A stretch of 64,000 nt of DNA from Armigeres subalbatus (lineage: Eukaryota; Arthropoda; Insecta; Diptera; Culicidae): the NCBI RefSeq assembly GCF_024139115.2, contig NC_085139.1:17269284-17333283 (forward strand). The letters are read 5' to 3'. This document shows positions 38,601-46,277 of the stretch, piece by piece. The position numbers and the translations under genes are program-made. A model generated the notes under the pieces. It saw only the letters and a list, made by a program, of their open reading frames with translations, did not search any database and had not been told where the DNA came from. Numbering within the stretch: the first letter of the stretch is position 1; each line of letters opens with the position of its first letter.

Positions 38601-41559
38601 TCATGTTTTCCTTATCCAGATTGCTATCAGAAACCAAGGTTGGTGTAGTCCTTGATTTCAATCTAGGATAAAAATCACAAAAGCATGAAGATTACTACTC
38701 CTGGCCACGCCCATCTTCACCGTAACTTGGGATGGGAAGGAAGTGTTGATGTAGTACTTTCCTAACGAGAGGCCCCCGACTCAGCGACACCCTAATAAGT
38801 ACTATTGGGGAAGGTATTCGTTGGGTCAGGATTTGCCTGTAGCTGACAATATGACCGTGGTAGATCTTACACCGTAACACATCACGCACTAGACGTAGGA
38901 ACCACCAGCGTTACAGGAACGTTTGGCCGAACTGGTAATTTAGACGAAAAAGTTGTTTGAATTGATAGGACATTTGGCCAAAAATGTTGAGGCTTTCGTT
39001 TGTAGAAAGAGTCATTTGGCCGGCCGACATTTTTGACTATTCAGCGAACGAACGACTTTTTCGGCCATATGACCTATTCAGGAAAACTACATATTCGGCC
39101 AAATGAATTGTTAGGGCAAATGACGTTTTTGGCCAAATTACCAATTAAACACACGATCAAGCTGAAACCCTTCTGGCCGAATAGATCAGTTGACCGAAAA
39201 AGTAGTTTAACCGAAATGGTCGTTCGTTAGAAAGGGTAGTTCAGCTGAAAATGGACATACGGTTGAATAAGTCGTTCAATTGATTGGGTTATTTGTCCGA
39301 AATGGTCGTTTAGCAGAAACGGCCGTTTCGGTGAACATGTGATTTGGTCGACAAGTTCACCAACTAAAGACATTTCTAGCCATATGACCAGTTCGGCCAA
39401 ATGTCATTTTCGGTCATAAACGACCATTTCAGCGAACGGCTTTTTCGACCAAACTACCAGTTCGGTCATATATCGCTTTCGGCCAAACCATTTTCGACCT
39501 AATAACTGTTTCGACTAGATGACTTTTAGCTTAACGTGTTAATTCGTCAAGTGGCATTCGGCAAAATGGATTACCGTCAAATATTGTGGATTTACTTGAC
39601 CAATAGGTTCAAAGTTCGGTTCACTTGCCTATTTCAAACGTTCTCTTTTGCAGCAAGGTTTGCCAAACTCAACAAATGTTTGGTAGATTGCCTTGTTTTT
39701 TGCTCCTCGTCTGTCAAAACATCAGAAAAAGTAAGAGAAGTCCGAGGGAAACAACAGACAGACTTCACAGTTTTGATGGATTTTACTATGAAGTGAAGGT
39801 AAAAATGGAGATTTTACCGACTGTTCACGGAGCGACTATTTCGAACGGTCGGCACCAATAGGGAATTTCTGAAGAATTAAATATTTTATTTATCAACAGT
39901 TTTTCGCGAAATTTGAATTTTTCACGTGTGTGGTAATTTCGAAGAATTTTCATGGAAATTAATAATAAAAATTGAAAACAAAATCCCGTGCTAATTCCTA
40001 AGATTTTTTGTCGAACTTTGGAAAATCCAAACATTTTCATTTGTAAATCGCAAACAACTTTCCTTGGAAATTCTGAGCTATTTTTCTTGGGAATTAAAAA
40101 GAATTTCCCCCGGAAACTTTGAATTGTTTTCTATGAAAAAAAGAAAAAGAATCAATTGAATGTTTTGGGAAAACCTGAAAGAATTTTCTGGGAAAGCGAA
40201 TAAGATTTTTCGGCGCAATTCAAACGATTCTTTAGTAAATATAGATTTAGATCTTTGATATGAGTGAATGATTCGTGGCTCAGTTTTTGAAAGATCCGGT
40301 TCACCAGATCAGCAAATTATTTGACAATTTGTAAGGATGCGACTAAATGAAAAGTTCATTATGGGTGTTTCATATTCTTGAGAACATTGTATGTACGGTT
40401 CAAAATTGTGAGCCTGAATTACAACCGTTTCACCATTTTTTATTCTTCTTGCGTTTTGTTCTAAGGATTTGATCCAGTCTAGGGATACAGATCCGGATCA
40501 TTAGAGTGAATGATCCAGATTTGTTCAGTTCATCTAAGTGATCAGTTTTGCCCATTTGTGAGTAAGTGTCTTGACGATATTGATGAAAAAAAAAAGAATC
40601 GAAAGCAATAAAAAAATCGCCCTGCCGATTTGTGCCGTCGCCGCACCGGCTAAAATGGCTTTCGACGTGACACCGAAAACGACGCCGACGGTATTCAGTC
40701 CCGCGCTCACCTCTAGGGCAGTTAAAGGCCGAGCAGAATAAATAATTGAGAAAATTGAAGAAGATGTTTTGCGAGCGATTGTCAGGCATGATACTTTACG
40801 AGCACTAGACGCTTAAAATGAACTGTTTAAACTGGGTCGAATCCTACTCATTTTCATCAAAAATGGGACTATTCATAGTTTTGAGTAAAAGATACTACTT
40901 CACCGTCAAGAGCAACAAAACTATTACTGTTACTATAACTATTATTTGTATCACTAATAATTTATAATTTCATTTCAATTTAGTTTGTTGATCATTATTA
41001 AAAATTAAAATCTTGAAAAACCTCAAAGTGTTTGTTTGGGTGGAACACATTCGAAATCAAATATAAATACCACATACCCCTCATACTAACCGTCCAAGCA
41101 GCTCGTCTTGACGAAAAACGCAACATTAGCATCGGTCACTAATTGATGGTTGGTGTCGTCTATGTAGTCGTACTGGGCCGGAGCCGCCTCTGTCGCCGTT
41201 CGGTTGCTGCTGTACCCGTAGCAAACGTTCTGACTGAACACCAACAGGTACCCATAGCAGACGGGATCTTCGCGACATAATCGCGCGCATCTTGCGTTGA
41301 CGGCTACATCAGACTCGCTGGCACCGTAAAGCGGAAGTTGACCGCCCGTTTCGCCGCTCTTCCCCGCGGGTCGCATGCCAAGGATTTTGTGGAACACCGT
41401 CGCGTGGGCGCATTTTCGCGCCAATACTGTGAAGCGAGCGATGAAGGCCCATCAGAAGGATGCCGATAAATCAACCAGCGGAACTACACACTCACCTGTC
41501 GTTGCAGTGAAGCAGTGAAAGTAAATGCCAAAGATCAGCAGTGCCGAATAGATTTGCAT
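18855..41559 (-). CDS. Secreted PAN/apple and ZP-domain protein, 4 coding exons
   Basis: Joined exons on the - strand: 41559-41496, 41426-41091, 20329-19498 and 19428-18855, 1806 nt, 601 aa; all junctions have GT/AG and matching phases. Residues 1-21 are a signal peptide (MQIYSALLIFGIYFHCFTAT). Three cysteine-patterned PAN/apple-like modules follow at roughly 27-131, 134-241 and 241-338, and a ZP domain runs from about 345 to 595. This order recalls the insect PAN-ZP proteins of apical extracellular matrix and cuticle (nompA, trynity, nyobe, neyo group), where ZP domains polymerise at the apical surface. Unlike the usual members, no furin site, transmembrane helix or cytoplasmic tail follows the ZP domain: the protein stops at SCPKAVCFYQ. 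The stop codon overlaps an AATAAA. Intron 2 is 20.8 kb. Exact orthology is not resolved. Confidence 0.85.
19498..20329 (-). CDS. PAN-ZP gene, coding exon 3 (PAN 2, PAN 3, start of ZP)
   Basis: The acceptor CTTTTCGCAG precedes it and a GTGAGT donor follows. Two Cys-rich modules with the REECANACFREQRFAC and GCSERCLNEDRFVC patterns, then ZP-N beginning at CLSNRMEVAY. Residues 134-411 of the product. Confidence 0.88.
21335..21408. repeat. Perfect 33-bp inverted repeat
   Basis: Arms 21335-21367 and 21376-21408 are exact reverse complements, starting AATGGATACGTTTGCG, with an 8-nt loop CCCATGGC. Perfect arms imply recent origin or conversion. It could be a very short MITE or a foldback RNA source. 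Confidence 0.85.
22558..25176 (+). mobile_element. Satellite-carrying element (about 13 monomers of ~167 bp)
   Basis: Starts CCCAGATTAATCCACC with head GGTGATGGTGCCTTTCTCGT and ends TAGTATACGAGAAAGGC. Between them lie about 13 tandem ~167-bp units (TTTTGGCCATAACTTC, CCCATAGTCCGATCTGGCC, GAATGCAACTTGTTGCGAG, AAGTGCCCGAAAAATGAG), a CA microsatellite and a constant tail (GACATCACCTCAATTCG, CACTATGGGTCTCCGG). The insert interrupts the right arm of the surrounding foldback, whose intact left arm shows the empty site. Long - strand frames inside are repeat translations. No encoded protein. Confidence 0.8.
25007..25046 (+). repeat. CA microsatellite
   Basis: CACACA run with a few T/G interruptions, in the constant tail of the satellite-carrying element. 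The same position in the related copies (36476-36513, 37365-37402) is also a CA run, so it is part of the element. Confidence 0.9.
26629..26669 (+). repeat. ATC trinucleotide microsatellite
   Basis: About 12 uninterrupted ATC units. It lies just inside the right end of the outer foldback element. Confidence 0.9.
27008..27247. mobile_element. Small inverted-repeat element (~240 bp)
   Basis: AACCATATGGAAG and TTTCTGCCAGCACT at the left pair with AGTGCTGGCAGAA and GCATATGGTT at the right, about 35 bp with mismatches. No coding frame. Confidence 0.55.
27290..28371. repeat. GGAATTCC-rich repeat, left copy of a direct duplication
   Basis: Degenerate GAATTCC/GGAATT sequence, then a unique-looking segment (CTCGACATTGGCTGAC, CTCTAGCTGATAAAATTAGACTCC). 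From about 27403 it aligns with 33115-33862. It differs by carrying a ~200-bp inverted-repeat element (28067-28268) absent from the other copy. Confidence 0.7.
28067..28268. mobile_element. ~200-bp palindromic element, absent from the paired repeat copy
   Basis: CCGAGATTCGCACAGCCGTG and CCCCAGCAAA at the left pair with TTTGCTGG and CGCACGGCTGTGCGGATT at the right. The corresponding place in the second repeat copy (about 33735) runs straight through, giving an empty site. Confidence 0.7.
28728..29430 (+). pseudogene. AP-endonuclease domain of LINE copy 2
   Basis: Open from 28728 with NFDVVALQEICWTGQ, GTGFIVLGKMRQRVFGWQ and CSIINMRCPREG, then a TGA; further blocks FYAQLEQAYDE and KIVIGAMNARVGNEE follow with stops. 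The catalytic Glu block (LQEICW) is present; the usual Y-A-P block has decayed to MRCP. Confidence 0.75.
30037..31376 (+). pseudogene. Reverse transcriptase of LINE copy 2 (one frameshift)
   Basis: Frame 30037-30774 has WMKGDVCPIYKKGDKL, YQVGFMGERSTTDQ, HIFIDFKAAYDTIDRDQLW, ETRRGLRQGDGLSC and the catalytic palm block LFGFADDIDIM (about 30570-30600), so palm aspartates are intact. At about 30730 the frame shifts by one; 30729-31376 carries VEEFVYLGSLVTAEND, RPVVLYGHET, FERKVLRTIYGG and RLRWAGHIAKM to the stop. Apart from that shift the RT is well kept, but the endonuclease has stops. Confidence 0.82.
31410..32125. repeat. Degenerate GGAATTCC-rich sequence
   Basis: Alternating GAATTTCC/GGAAATTC motifs without a fixed period, like 27290-27960, 33110-33640 and 39850-40250. 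A 175-codon frame (31874-32401) runs partly through it and is not credible as a gene. Confidence 0.5.
32298..32492. mobile_element. TTAA-flanked palindromic MITE (195 bp)
   Basis: GGGCACTCCTCACGGAAT at the left pairs with ATTCCGTGAGGAGTGTCC at the right and the arms continue through CACACCACTCGATAC; TTAA flanks both ends (32294-32297, 32493-32496), the piggyBac target duplication. Partial relatives sit at 44460-44590 and 52278-52456. Confidence 0.75.
32500..33110. other. Unassigned, GC-richer patch
   Basis: Includes CATCTCATATAAACGCCCC and AACGCCACCCCTTAATGGC. It reads like a fragment of a dispersed element's untranslated end, but no ends, frames or duplications can be shown. Confidence 0.35.
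33115..33862. repeat. Right copy of the direct duplication
   Basis: Aligns with 27403-28371: GAAGAAATTCCTAGAGTAAT at the start, CTCGACATTGGCTGTC in the middle, TACCTCTAGCTGATAC and AAGACTCC at the end. It lacks the 28067-28268 insert. Confidence 0.75.
34184..34979. repeat. 0.8-kb foldback palindrome of GGCCGAAAGG and GTGAGAAG repeats
   Basis: The left arm is the GGCCGAAAGGGTCGTTT repeat, the right arm its complement (AAATGACCCTTTCGGCC); outermost GGAAGGGTTGTTTGGCC pairs with GGCCAAACGACCCTTCC, and CATTCGGCCGAATGCCACTA has its partner near 34950. The centre (34502-34745) is itself a palindrome of GTGAGAAGTGAG-type repeats with CACTGTAAAAAGTGAGAAG near the middle. Right before the arms lies ordinary AT-rich DNA. 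Confidence 0.8.
35125..35541 (+). mobile_element. 5'-truncated LINE copy-2-family insertion with 11-bp target duplication
   Basis: Contains the C-terminal RT-associated region (FERKVLRTIYGGVQ, RLRWAGHVARM) closely matching 30985-31390 and a tail of AAAATAAAATAAAT. The direct repeat AAAACAGTTTC at 35114-35124 and 35542-35552 brackets it. The long open frames are remnants, not a gene. Confidence 0.85.
35942..36635 (+). mobile_element. Satellite-carrying element, ~3-monomer copy
   Basis: Head CCAGATTAATCCACC and GATGCCTTTCTCGTGC; about three diverged monomers (TTTTGGCCATAACT, CCCATAGTCCGATCC); CA microsatellite; tail GACATCACTTCAGTTCG; end AGTATACGAGAAAGGC. Same architecture as 22558-25176. Confidence 0.8.
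36640..37533 (+). mobile_element. Satellite-carrying element, headless copy
   Basis: Abuts the previous copy. It has about four monomers, CA run, GACATCATCTCAATTCG tail and GTATACGAGAAAGGC end but no CCAGATTAATCC head. A ~195-bp insert with CAGAAGTTCC...GAACTTCTGG ends (about 36778-36973) interrupts one monomer. Confidence 0.7.
37605..37740. repeat. GAGCCG/CGGCTC inverted-repeat patch
   Basis: GATGGGCGAACGCTCATGAG, GAACCGGTTC, ACGGCTCTC and GAGCCGCGGCTC form several overlapping palindromes. It resembles the edge of a dispersed insect repeat; ends not defined. Confidence 0.45.
38072..38362 (+). mobile_element. tRNA-derived SINE (Feilai-type), intact
   Basis: A tRNA-like head with an A-box region (TTAGCCGTGCGGTAAGAC) and a consensus Pol III B box GGTTCGATTCC (38135-38145), followed by a tRNA-unrelated body and an AAG trinucleotide tail. 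Feilai is the known tRNA-related SINE of Aedes; that name is assigned from general resemblance. TAGCCCAA occurs at 38044-38051 and 38365-38372, a possible target duplication with 20 extra bases at the 5' side. Confidence 0.82.
38400..39560. repeat. TTTGGCCGAAA-type degenerate repeat array
   Basis: Diverged ~18-bp units (GGCCGAACTGGTAATT, GCCGAAATGGTCGTTT) in mixed orientation, interrupted at 38548-38919 by a retro-insertion. Same family as 11030-11545 and 34184-34979. Confidence 0.7.
38548..38919 (-). mobile_element. 372-bp retro-insertion with 21-bp target duplication and CTATG tail
   Basis: The 21-bp repeat beginning CGTTTGGCCGAACTGGTAAT occurs at 38527-38547 and 38920-38940, exactly bracketing the insert. 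On the - strand the insert ends in repeated CTATG, a microsatellite-type 3' tail, and runs without internal repeats. Long duplication plus tail indicates target-primed reverse transcription of a 5'-truncated LINE or SINE; part of the duplicate could in principle be two array units. Confidence 0.75.
39850..40250. repeat. Degenerate GAATTT/AAATTC sequence
   Basis: AT-rich with recurrent GGAATT, GAATTTTC and TTCCTTGGAAATTC, like the other GGAATTCC-type stretches. No unit length can be given. Confidence 0.4.
41091..41426 (-). CDS. PAN-ZP gene, coding exon 2 (PAN 1)
   Basis: The acceptor CGCTTCACAG precedes it and a GTTAGT donor follows. It completes Val from a split codon and reads LARKCAHATVFHKILGM, with cysteines in VNARCARLCREDPVCYGY and VCYGY, typical of a PAN/apple module. 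Confidence 0.87.
41496..41559 (-). CDS. PAN-ZP gene, coding exon 1 (signal peptide)
   Basis: ATG at 41559; MQIYSALLIFGIYFHCFTAT is a hydrophobic signal sequence. The donor GTGAGT starts at 41495 and the 69-bp intron to exon 2 is a normal short insect intron. Upstream, an ATTCAGTGG initiator-like site lies near 41640 on the - strand. Confidence 0.85.
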
Positions 41560-42005
41560 GTTGAGTTGACTAGAGTTACGGATCGAACGCACTCGCGACT
41601 TCGTGAGACCGAGGGGAGAAGCGCAATCGGTGATGCGCCACTGAATACCGACGGCGAGATACTAACTAATTGAAGCTCTGACCTGAGCCGAGCGGAGATG
41701 CTTAGAACGTTGTTACCATTGGTGTAGCTTCTTTTGTCCCCTTTGCATTGTGTTAAAAGTTATAATGATTTTATCATAATATTAAGAATTTTTAATGACA
41801 ATTTTCGATTAATAGTGATCGTATGAGATAGCGGATGCAGTTGAGGTAAAGGATTGAATTAAACAAAATTCATAACTGATATCTTATGATATGTTTGATG
41901 TTCAATGCTATTTTATAGTATAAAGGTAAATATGGTGTTTGGATATGACAATTCAAATTTCGAATTCAGGCAGAACATAGCAGATGCATGAGGACACTGA
42001 CGCTA

Positions 42006-42220
42006 AGGGTATGCGATAACACACTTTTTCCTAACGAAACGAAACGAAACGAAATTTAAAATGTCTATGCTGATTCGGATCGAAACGAAACGAAATATAG
42101 ATTTACTTTTGAGACTTCGAAACGATACGAAATCAAGGTTCACTTATTTCGAAATTTTTCGAAACGAAACGAAATTTTTTTTTTCCGCGGAATTTTTATT
42201 AAAATGCTTTTACATTATGT
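42006..42220. repeat. ACGAAACGAA-rich dispersed repeat, copy 1
   Basis: Begins AAGGGTATGCGATAACACAC, with runs of CGAAACGAAA and TTCGAAATTTTTCG and ends near CCGCGGAATTTTTATT. Nearly the same order is found at 55241-55450. Confidence 0.75.
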
Positions 42221-42728
42221 ACGCAATTCTGATTTCACTTATTCAAAGTCAAATAACTGTTTTGCGACCAATAAAATTATAATAACAGAAGAGGCAGTCT
42301 GTTATAAGTATTGAGCTAAGTCAAAATTAGAAAATGAATGCATAGATTTATTGTTTTATTTAGTGGGATACTCAATTATGTATCCACATCTGCCAGGCGT
42401 ATACGCAGATAGAGAATTGATACTACTAGACCAACATTTGAAAAGGGCGTAACACCCAAAACTTATTCTTTCTTATTCGTACACATATATAAAACATACT
42501 TTTGCTCATTAGAAGAACCCTGTGCACCTCTCTAAAATGCATAAAGATATGTATTTCAGATTGAATTTCACAGACCCATAGTCTTATATACAATCAGTTC
42601 GACGAATTGAGCTATTGTCTGTGTGTCCTTGACACATGAGAACAGCTGTTATGATCAGTATGAGCTGAAAGCTTTCAGTTTTCAACAATTTTAATGAATA
42701 AGAATATTCATGGTAAAATGAAATTAAA

Positions 42729-43540
42729 TTATGAAAGTGAGGTGTGAGAAGTGGAAAGTGAGTAATGAAAAGTTTAATGTGAGAAGTGAAAATTGAGAGG
42801 AGAAAAGTGAGAAGAATGAAGTAAGAAGTGAGATGTAAAAAGTAGGAGGTGATAAGTGAGAATTAAGAAGTGAGAAGTGCTGAGTGAGAGATGAGAAATG
42901 AAAAGTGAGAAATGAGAATTCGAAGCAAGAAGTGAAAAGTGAGAAGAAGAAAGGGAGAATAAGAAAGTGAGAAATGAGAAGTGAAAAGTGGAAAGTAAAA
43001 ATTGAGACCAGAAATGAAAAGTGAGAAGTGCTAAATGAGAAATGAGTAGTGAGCACTAAAAAGTGCGGAGTGAGGGGTGAGTGCCGAGAATCTTTTTTGC
43101 TTCCAATTTCCTTCTTTCTTATTTTTGCTCCCTTCTTTCTTCTTCTTCCTTCTTCCTATTCCTATTTCCTTCTTGCTTCTTCCTTATTCCCCCTTCCTTC
43201 TACTTTCTTACCTTTTCCCTTACCCTTTTACTTATTTCTTCTTCTCTCTTCTCTCTCTTCTTTCTACTTTCTTTATTCTTTTTCCTTCTTTCTTGCTTAG
43301 AAATGAGTAAGAAGTGAACAATAAGAAGTGACAAAATGGAATTGAGAATAAAGAAGTGAGAAGTGCTAAGTGAAAAGCGAGTAGTGTACAGTGAGAAAAG
43401 AGAAGTGGAAAGTAAAGCTTGGAAATGAGAAATGGGAGATTGGAAGCGAGAAGTGAGAAGTAGGAATAAGATGTGAGAAAGAAATGAACAGTGAGAAGTG
43501 GGAAGTGATAAATGAGAAGTGACAACTGAAAGAAGAGGGA
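42729..43540. repeat. Strand-biased GTGAGAAGTGA repeats around a pyrimidine tract
   Basis: Purine-rich GTGAGAAGTGA-type units (42729-43080), then about 215 bp of nearly pure pyrimidine (43086-43300), then purine-rich units again (43300-43540). Frames open through it are low-complexity S/F/L or K/R/E strings. The same repeat type forms the centre of the palindrome at 34502-34745. Confidence 0.8.
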
Positions 43541-43543
43541 TAA

Positions 43544-43572
43544 GGTCCTCCTTAGCCTAGCGGTAAGACGCG
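43544..43572 (+). mobile_element. Head of a split SINE (Feilai-type)
   Basis: GGTCCTCCTTAGCCTAGCGG and TAAGACGCG match the first 29 bp of the intact SINEs, then the match stops abruptly at a pyrimidine-rich block. The rest of the SINE resumes at 44218. Confidence 0.75.
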
Positions 43573-44217
43573 TTTCCTTTATTCCTCTTTTCGATTCATT
43601 TTTTTGTTCCTTTAACTATTTCCTTTTTCCTTATTCCCTTTTTCTTCTACCTTTTCCTTCACCCTTTCTCTTACTTATTATTTTTTCTTCCATCTACCTT
43701 TTCCTGCATCCTTTCCCTTATTTCTTCTCCTTTCTTGCCGAGGAGCACACATATTATAAACAAGCTTAAATTACTCATAATCAACCAAATTTAGTCATAA
43801 ATGATTTACTGCAACCAAATCAGTTTAAATTGTGCTGCTAGGGTTACTTTTACTTTCTTCCGTTTTCTTCGTTTTTCTCCTTCTATCTTTCTTATTTCTT
43901 ATTTCTTCTTCTTGATTCCTTCGTCTCTTTTTCTTCTTCTATCTTTATCTCACTTCTTCCTTCTATCTTCGTGTCTCTATTTTTATTCCTACCTCCTTTT
44001 TTCTTGCTTCTTCTTTCTGTCTTTTATCTCACTACTCACTTCTCGCTTCTCAACATCTCGCTTCTCACATCCGAATTATTCATTATTCACTTCTCATCTC
44101 TTACTTCTGTTTTCCTCGCTACTCATTTCCTACTTCTTTCTTCGCATCTATCATATCTTACTTCTCACCACTCGTTTCTCACTTGTAATTTTTCACTCAT
44201 GATTATACCTCCTCATA
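43573..44217. repeat. Pyrimidine-rich insert splitting the SINE
   Basis: About 645 bp, mostly C/T (TTTCCTTTATTCC, CTCACTTCTCGCTTCTC), with a short ordinary stretch near 43735-43850. The right part is the complement of the GTGAGAAG repeats to its left, so the block could pair with 43300-43540. Confidence 0.65.
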
Positions 44218-44412
44218 GCGCTATAAAACAAGACCATACTGCGGGTAACTGGGTTCGATTCCCGGTGCCGGACTAGGCAATTTTCGCTTTGGAAAATTGT
44301 CTCGACTTCCCTGAGCATAAAAGTATGATCGTGTTATCCTCATGATATACGAATGCAAAAATGGTCACTTGGCTTAGAAACCTAGCAGTTAATAACTGTG
44401 GAAGTGATGCTG
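44218..44412 (+). mobile_element. Body of the split SINE (Feilai-type)
   Basis: Resumes with AAACAAGACCATACTG, has the B box GGTTCGATTCC, then the SINE body (CATGATATACGAATGCAAAA, CTTGGCTTAGAAACC) and breaks off after AACTGTGGAAGTG without the AAG tail. Confidence 0.8.
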
Positions 44413-44459
44413 TGCAGAATCCAAATAATTCTTACCTCACATTTTCAGATGCACCATTC

Positions 44460-44590
44460 TCAACAAAGAAGCAATGAATAACTGCCATCATTTTATTTTG
44501 GGTTTGCTGCATCGCAGCAAGCGTGGAATAATAAAGATGACAGCTGCCCGTTGCTTCAATATTGAAAATAGTGCCCTTGAAAACGCGAGG
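44460..44590. mobile_element. Partial palindromic MITE, relative of 32298-32492
   Basis: Contains the palindromic core GCTGCATCGCAGC and flanking GTGGAATAATAAAGATGACA, then GTGCCCTTGAAAACGCGAG. The left arm is truncated. Confidence 0.6.
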
Positions 44591-44609
44591 TCTGATGCTC
44601 ATTGCTAGT

Positions 44610-44780
44610 GACCTTAATGTGGATACATATGTGCTTGTCTTTCACGAAGTCATAAAGCTCGTTGACTCGCTTCCGTACATTCAGCAGGTTGGACTCACCA
44701 AGTTGTAGCTCCTCCTAAGTAACACCACATTTTTTTAGAAACTGATAGGAATTTTCTTCATCGTGAGTGGATTGGGAACC
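44610..44780 (-). pseudogene. Unassigned coding-like fragment
   Basis: On the - strand EENSYQFLKKCGVT, a stop, then EELQLGESNLLNVRKRVNEL and YDFVKDKHICIHIK. Charged, protein-like composition suggests a decayed retroelement or gene piece; no family can be named. Confidence 0.3.
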
Positions 44781-44799
44781 TTCCAAGTTTTAGCAACTC

Positions 44800-46050
44800 C
44801 TGGCTGATGAAGCTAGGGAGCACCACTGCTCTATAGGAGTTTTAGGTGCCAGACAAGGTCTCGCAACGCGCACTGTACAGGGTCGTTTCTGTTGGGCAAT
44901 CTCTTGATAAATCCTAATAAATTAGGTGGACTGACTTACCACTTACCTTTCGATATCGGCGAACAATGGATAAGGGAACAAAAACACCAATGCTAAATTT
45001 CTGTTTAGTTATTAAAGAACTACTATAAATTGACTTGTAGTAACATTGTGGGAATTTATTTAATTAAATAATCATACTAGCACGAAAAATTGATTATTCT
45101 AGGTTTAGCATACTTGCGCAGATCATTAACTAGGGACACTTTTCACTGTTGCGGCCGTTGCTCGTTGGTCGACATGGATGTGATGCACTGGGACGGACTT
45201 TGACGGCGGGAACTAATGGCACCGGCTTGGGTACCGGCGTGGTGATGCTGAAGACACGTGGTTCAACTTTCCGGCGGCAACTCGGCCCGTGTATCAGTGG
45301 GCCTGGCGTTTCACTGATTCTGCAGGCCCGGGGAGCGGTACCTTGCGCACTGTTTTCGCCCTGATTGGGTGGGAACGAAGCAAATTGGTCGGAAACAAGC
45401 AGTATTTTAGGCGGTCACTTCACTAGCGTCTTTTGCTACTAGTCCCGATACAAACTATGGTGGAACCTTACTGGGTATTGTTCACCTCGACTTCGGATGC
45501 TCTCGCGACGAAAAATGTGAAAAACTAAATGTTAAATAAATTCAATCATATCTTGTGATGCCTGACAGTACTTAAACCACATTTATCTCGTCATTGACCA
45601 ATAATCAAAATGAGCGTTACGTTTTGCCCAATGACACATCATTTTTTGTTGTCATTAATTTTTCCATCGTTACCGCTTGCAGAACTTGGTTTCAGCACAC
45701 CTTGCTACGTCAATGGTTGTTCCGCGAGATGATTATCCGCTTCGCAAAGATGAGACAATACCCGCCCGTGCGCGTCTGAATTACTTACCTGTACGCTGTG
45801 AAAAGCCCGTTCGGCGTGTCCCCCGCCGAGAGAAGGAGAATCATTGTTGTTTCTGTTTTGAACCCGACGTTCGTGATTGAATAATGTACATATTTATTTT
45901 CGGACTTTAAAAGTCTACATCATAACAAAATAAAACAGAGACATAAAAATATATGTTTAATTCAATTGTTTTGATTCAATTCCGTCGATGATGGAATTCG
46001 GTATGCGTCGCGGTAGGTCCAGGTTCGAGGTTCGTTGCTGTGCGGAAGCA
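44800..46050. other. Intergenic, no gene recognised
   Basis: Contains a GC-rich stretch (45140-45370) with a 71-codon frame of no known family. The AATAAAA-type sequences near 45930 (as TTTTATTTTG on the - strand side) could serve guanine deaminase 3' end formation, not proven. Confidence 0.4.
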
Positions 46051-46277
46051 CTATTTGACCTGCTGACCGGCAACGAACACTTTCGTGATGTTTCGATCGT
46101 CGCCGACGTAGACGAACTTTTGGACAAGTTCGAGTAGCAGCTCTGCTGGGGTTTTATCTTTCGTGAGTGCTGCTGGCAGTTGATATCGGTTCGTAGGGTA
46201 CACGGATACGTCGATGAGCAGGGCGTCGAATTCCTTGCCGGGGACAAAATTGCCTACCTTTTCGCCGATGGCCATAG
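46051..46277 (-). CDS. Guanine deaminase coding exon 4
   Basis: The acceptor ATTTTCACAG precedes it. It completes Ala from a split codon, carries VGNFVPGKEFDALLIDV and KFVYVGDDRNI, and ends in TAG at 46051-46053. Confidence 0.93.

Larger units (their letters stand above)
20330..41090 (-). other. Intron 2 of the PAN-ZP gene (20.8 kb)
   Basis: Almost wholly repeat-derived; recognised pieces are listed separately. 20345-21330 contains no recognised element (AT-rich with one GC-richer patch). 26720-27000, 37745-38040 and 40260-41085 are likewise unassigned; the stretch 40618-40735 is conspicuously GC-rich. Confidence 0.8.

Noticed and set aside
43049..43317. Three overlapping + strand frames of S/F/L-rich peptides
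   Set aside because: Low-complexity pyrimidine tract read in all frames.
45149..45364. 71-codon frame in a GC-rich stretch
   Set aside because: No motif, no splice partner found and no supporting neighbour; left as unassigned intergenic sequence.
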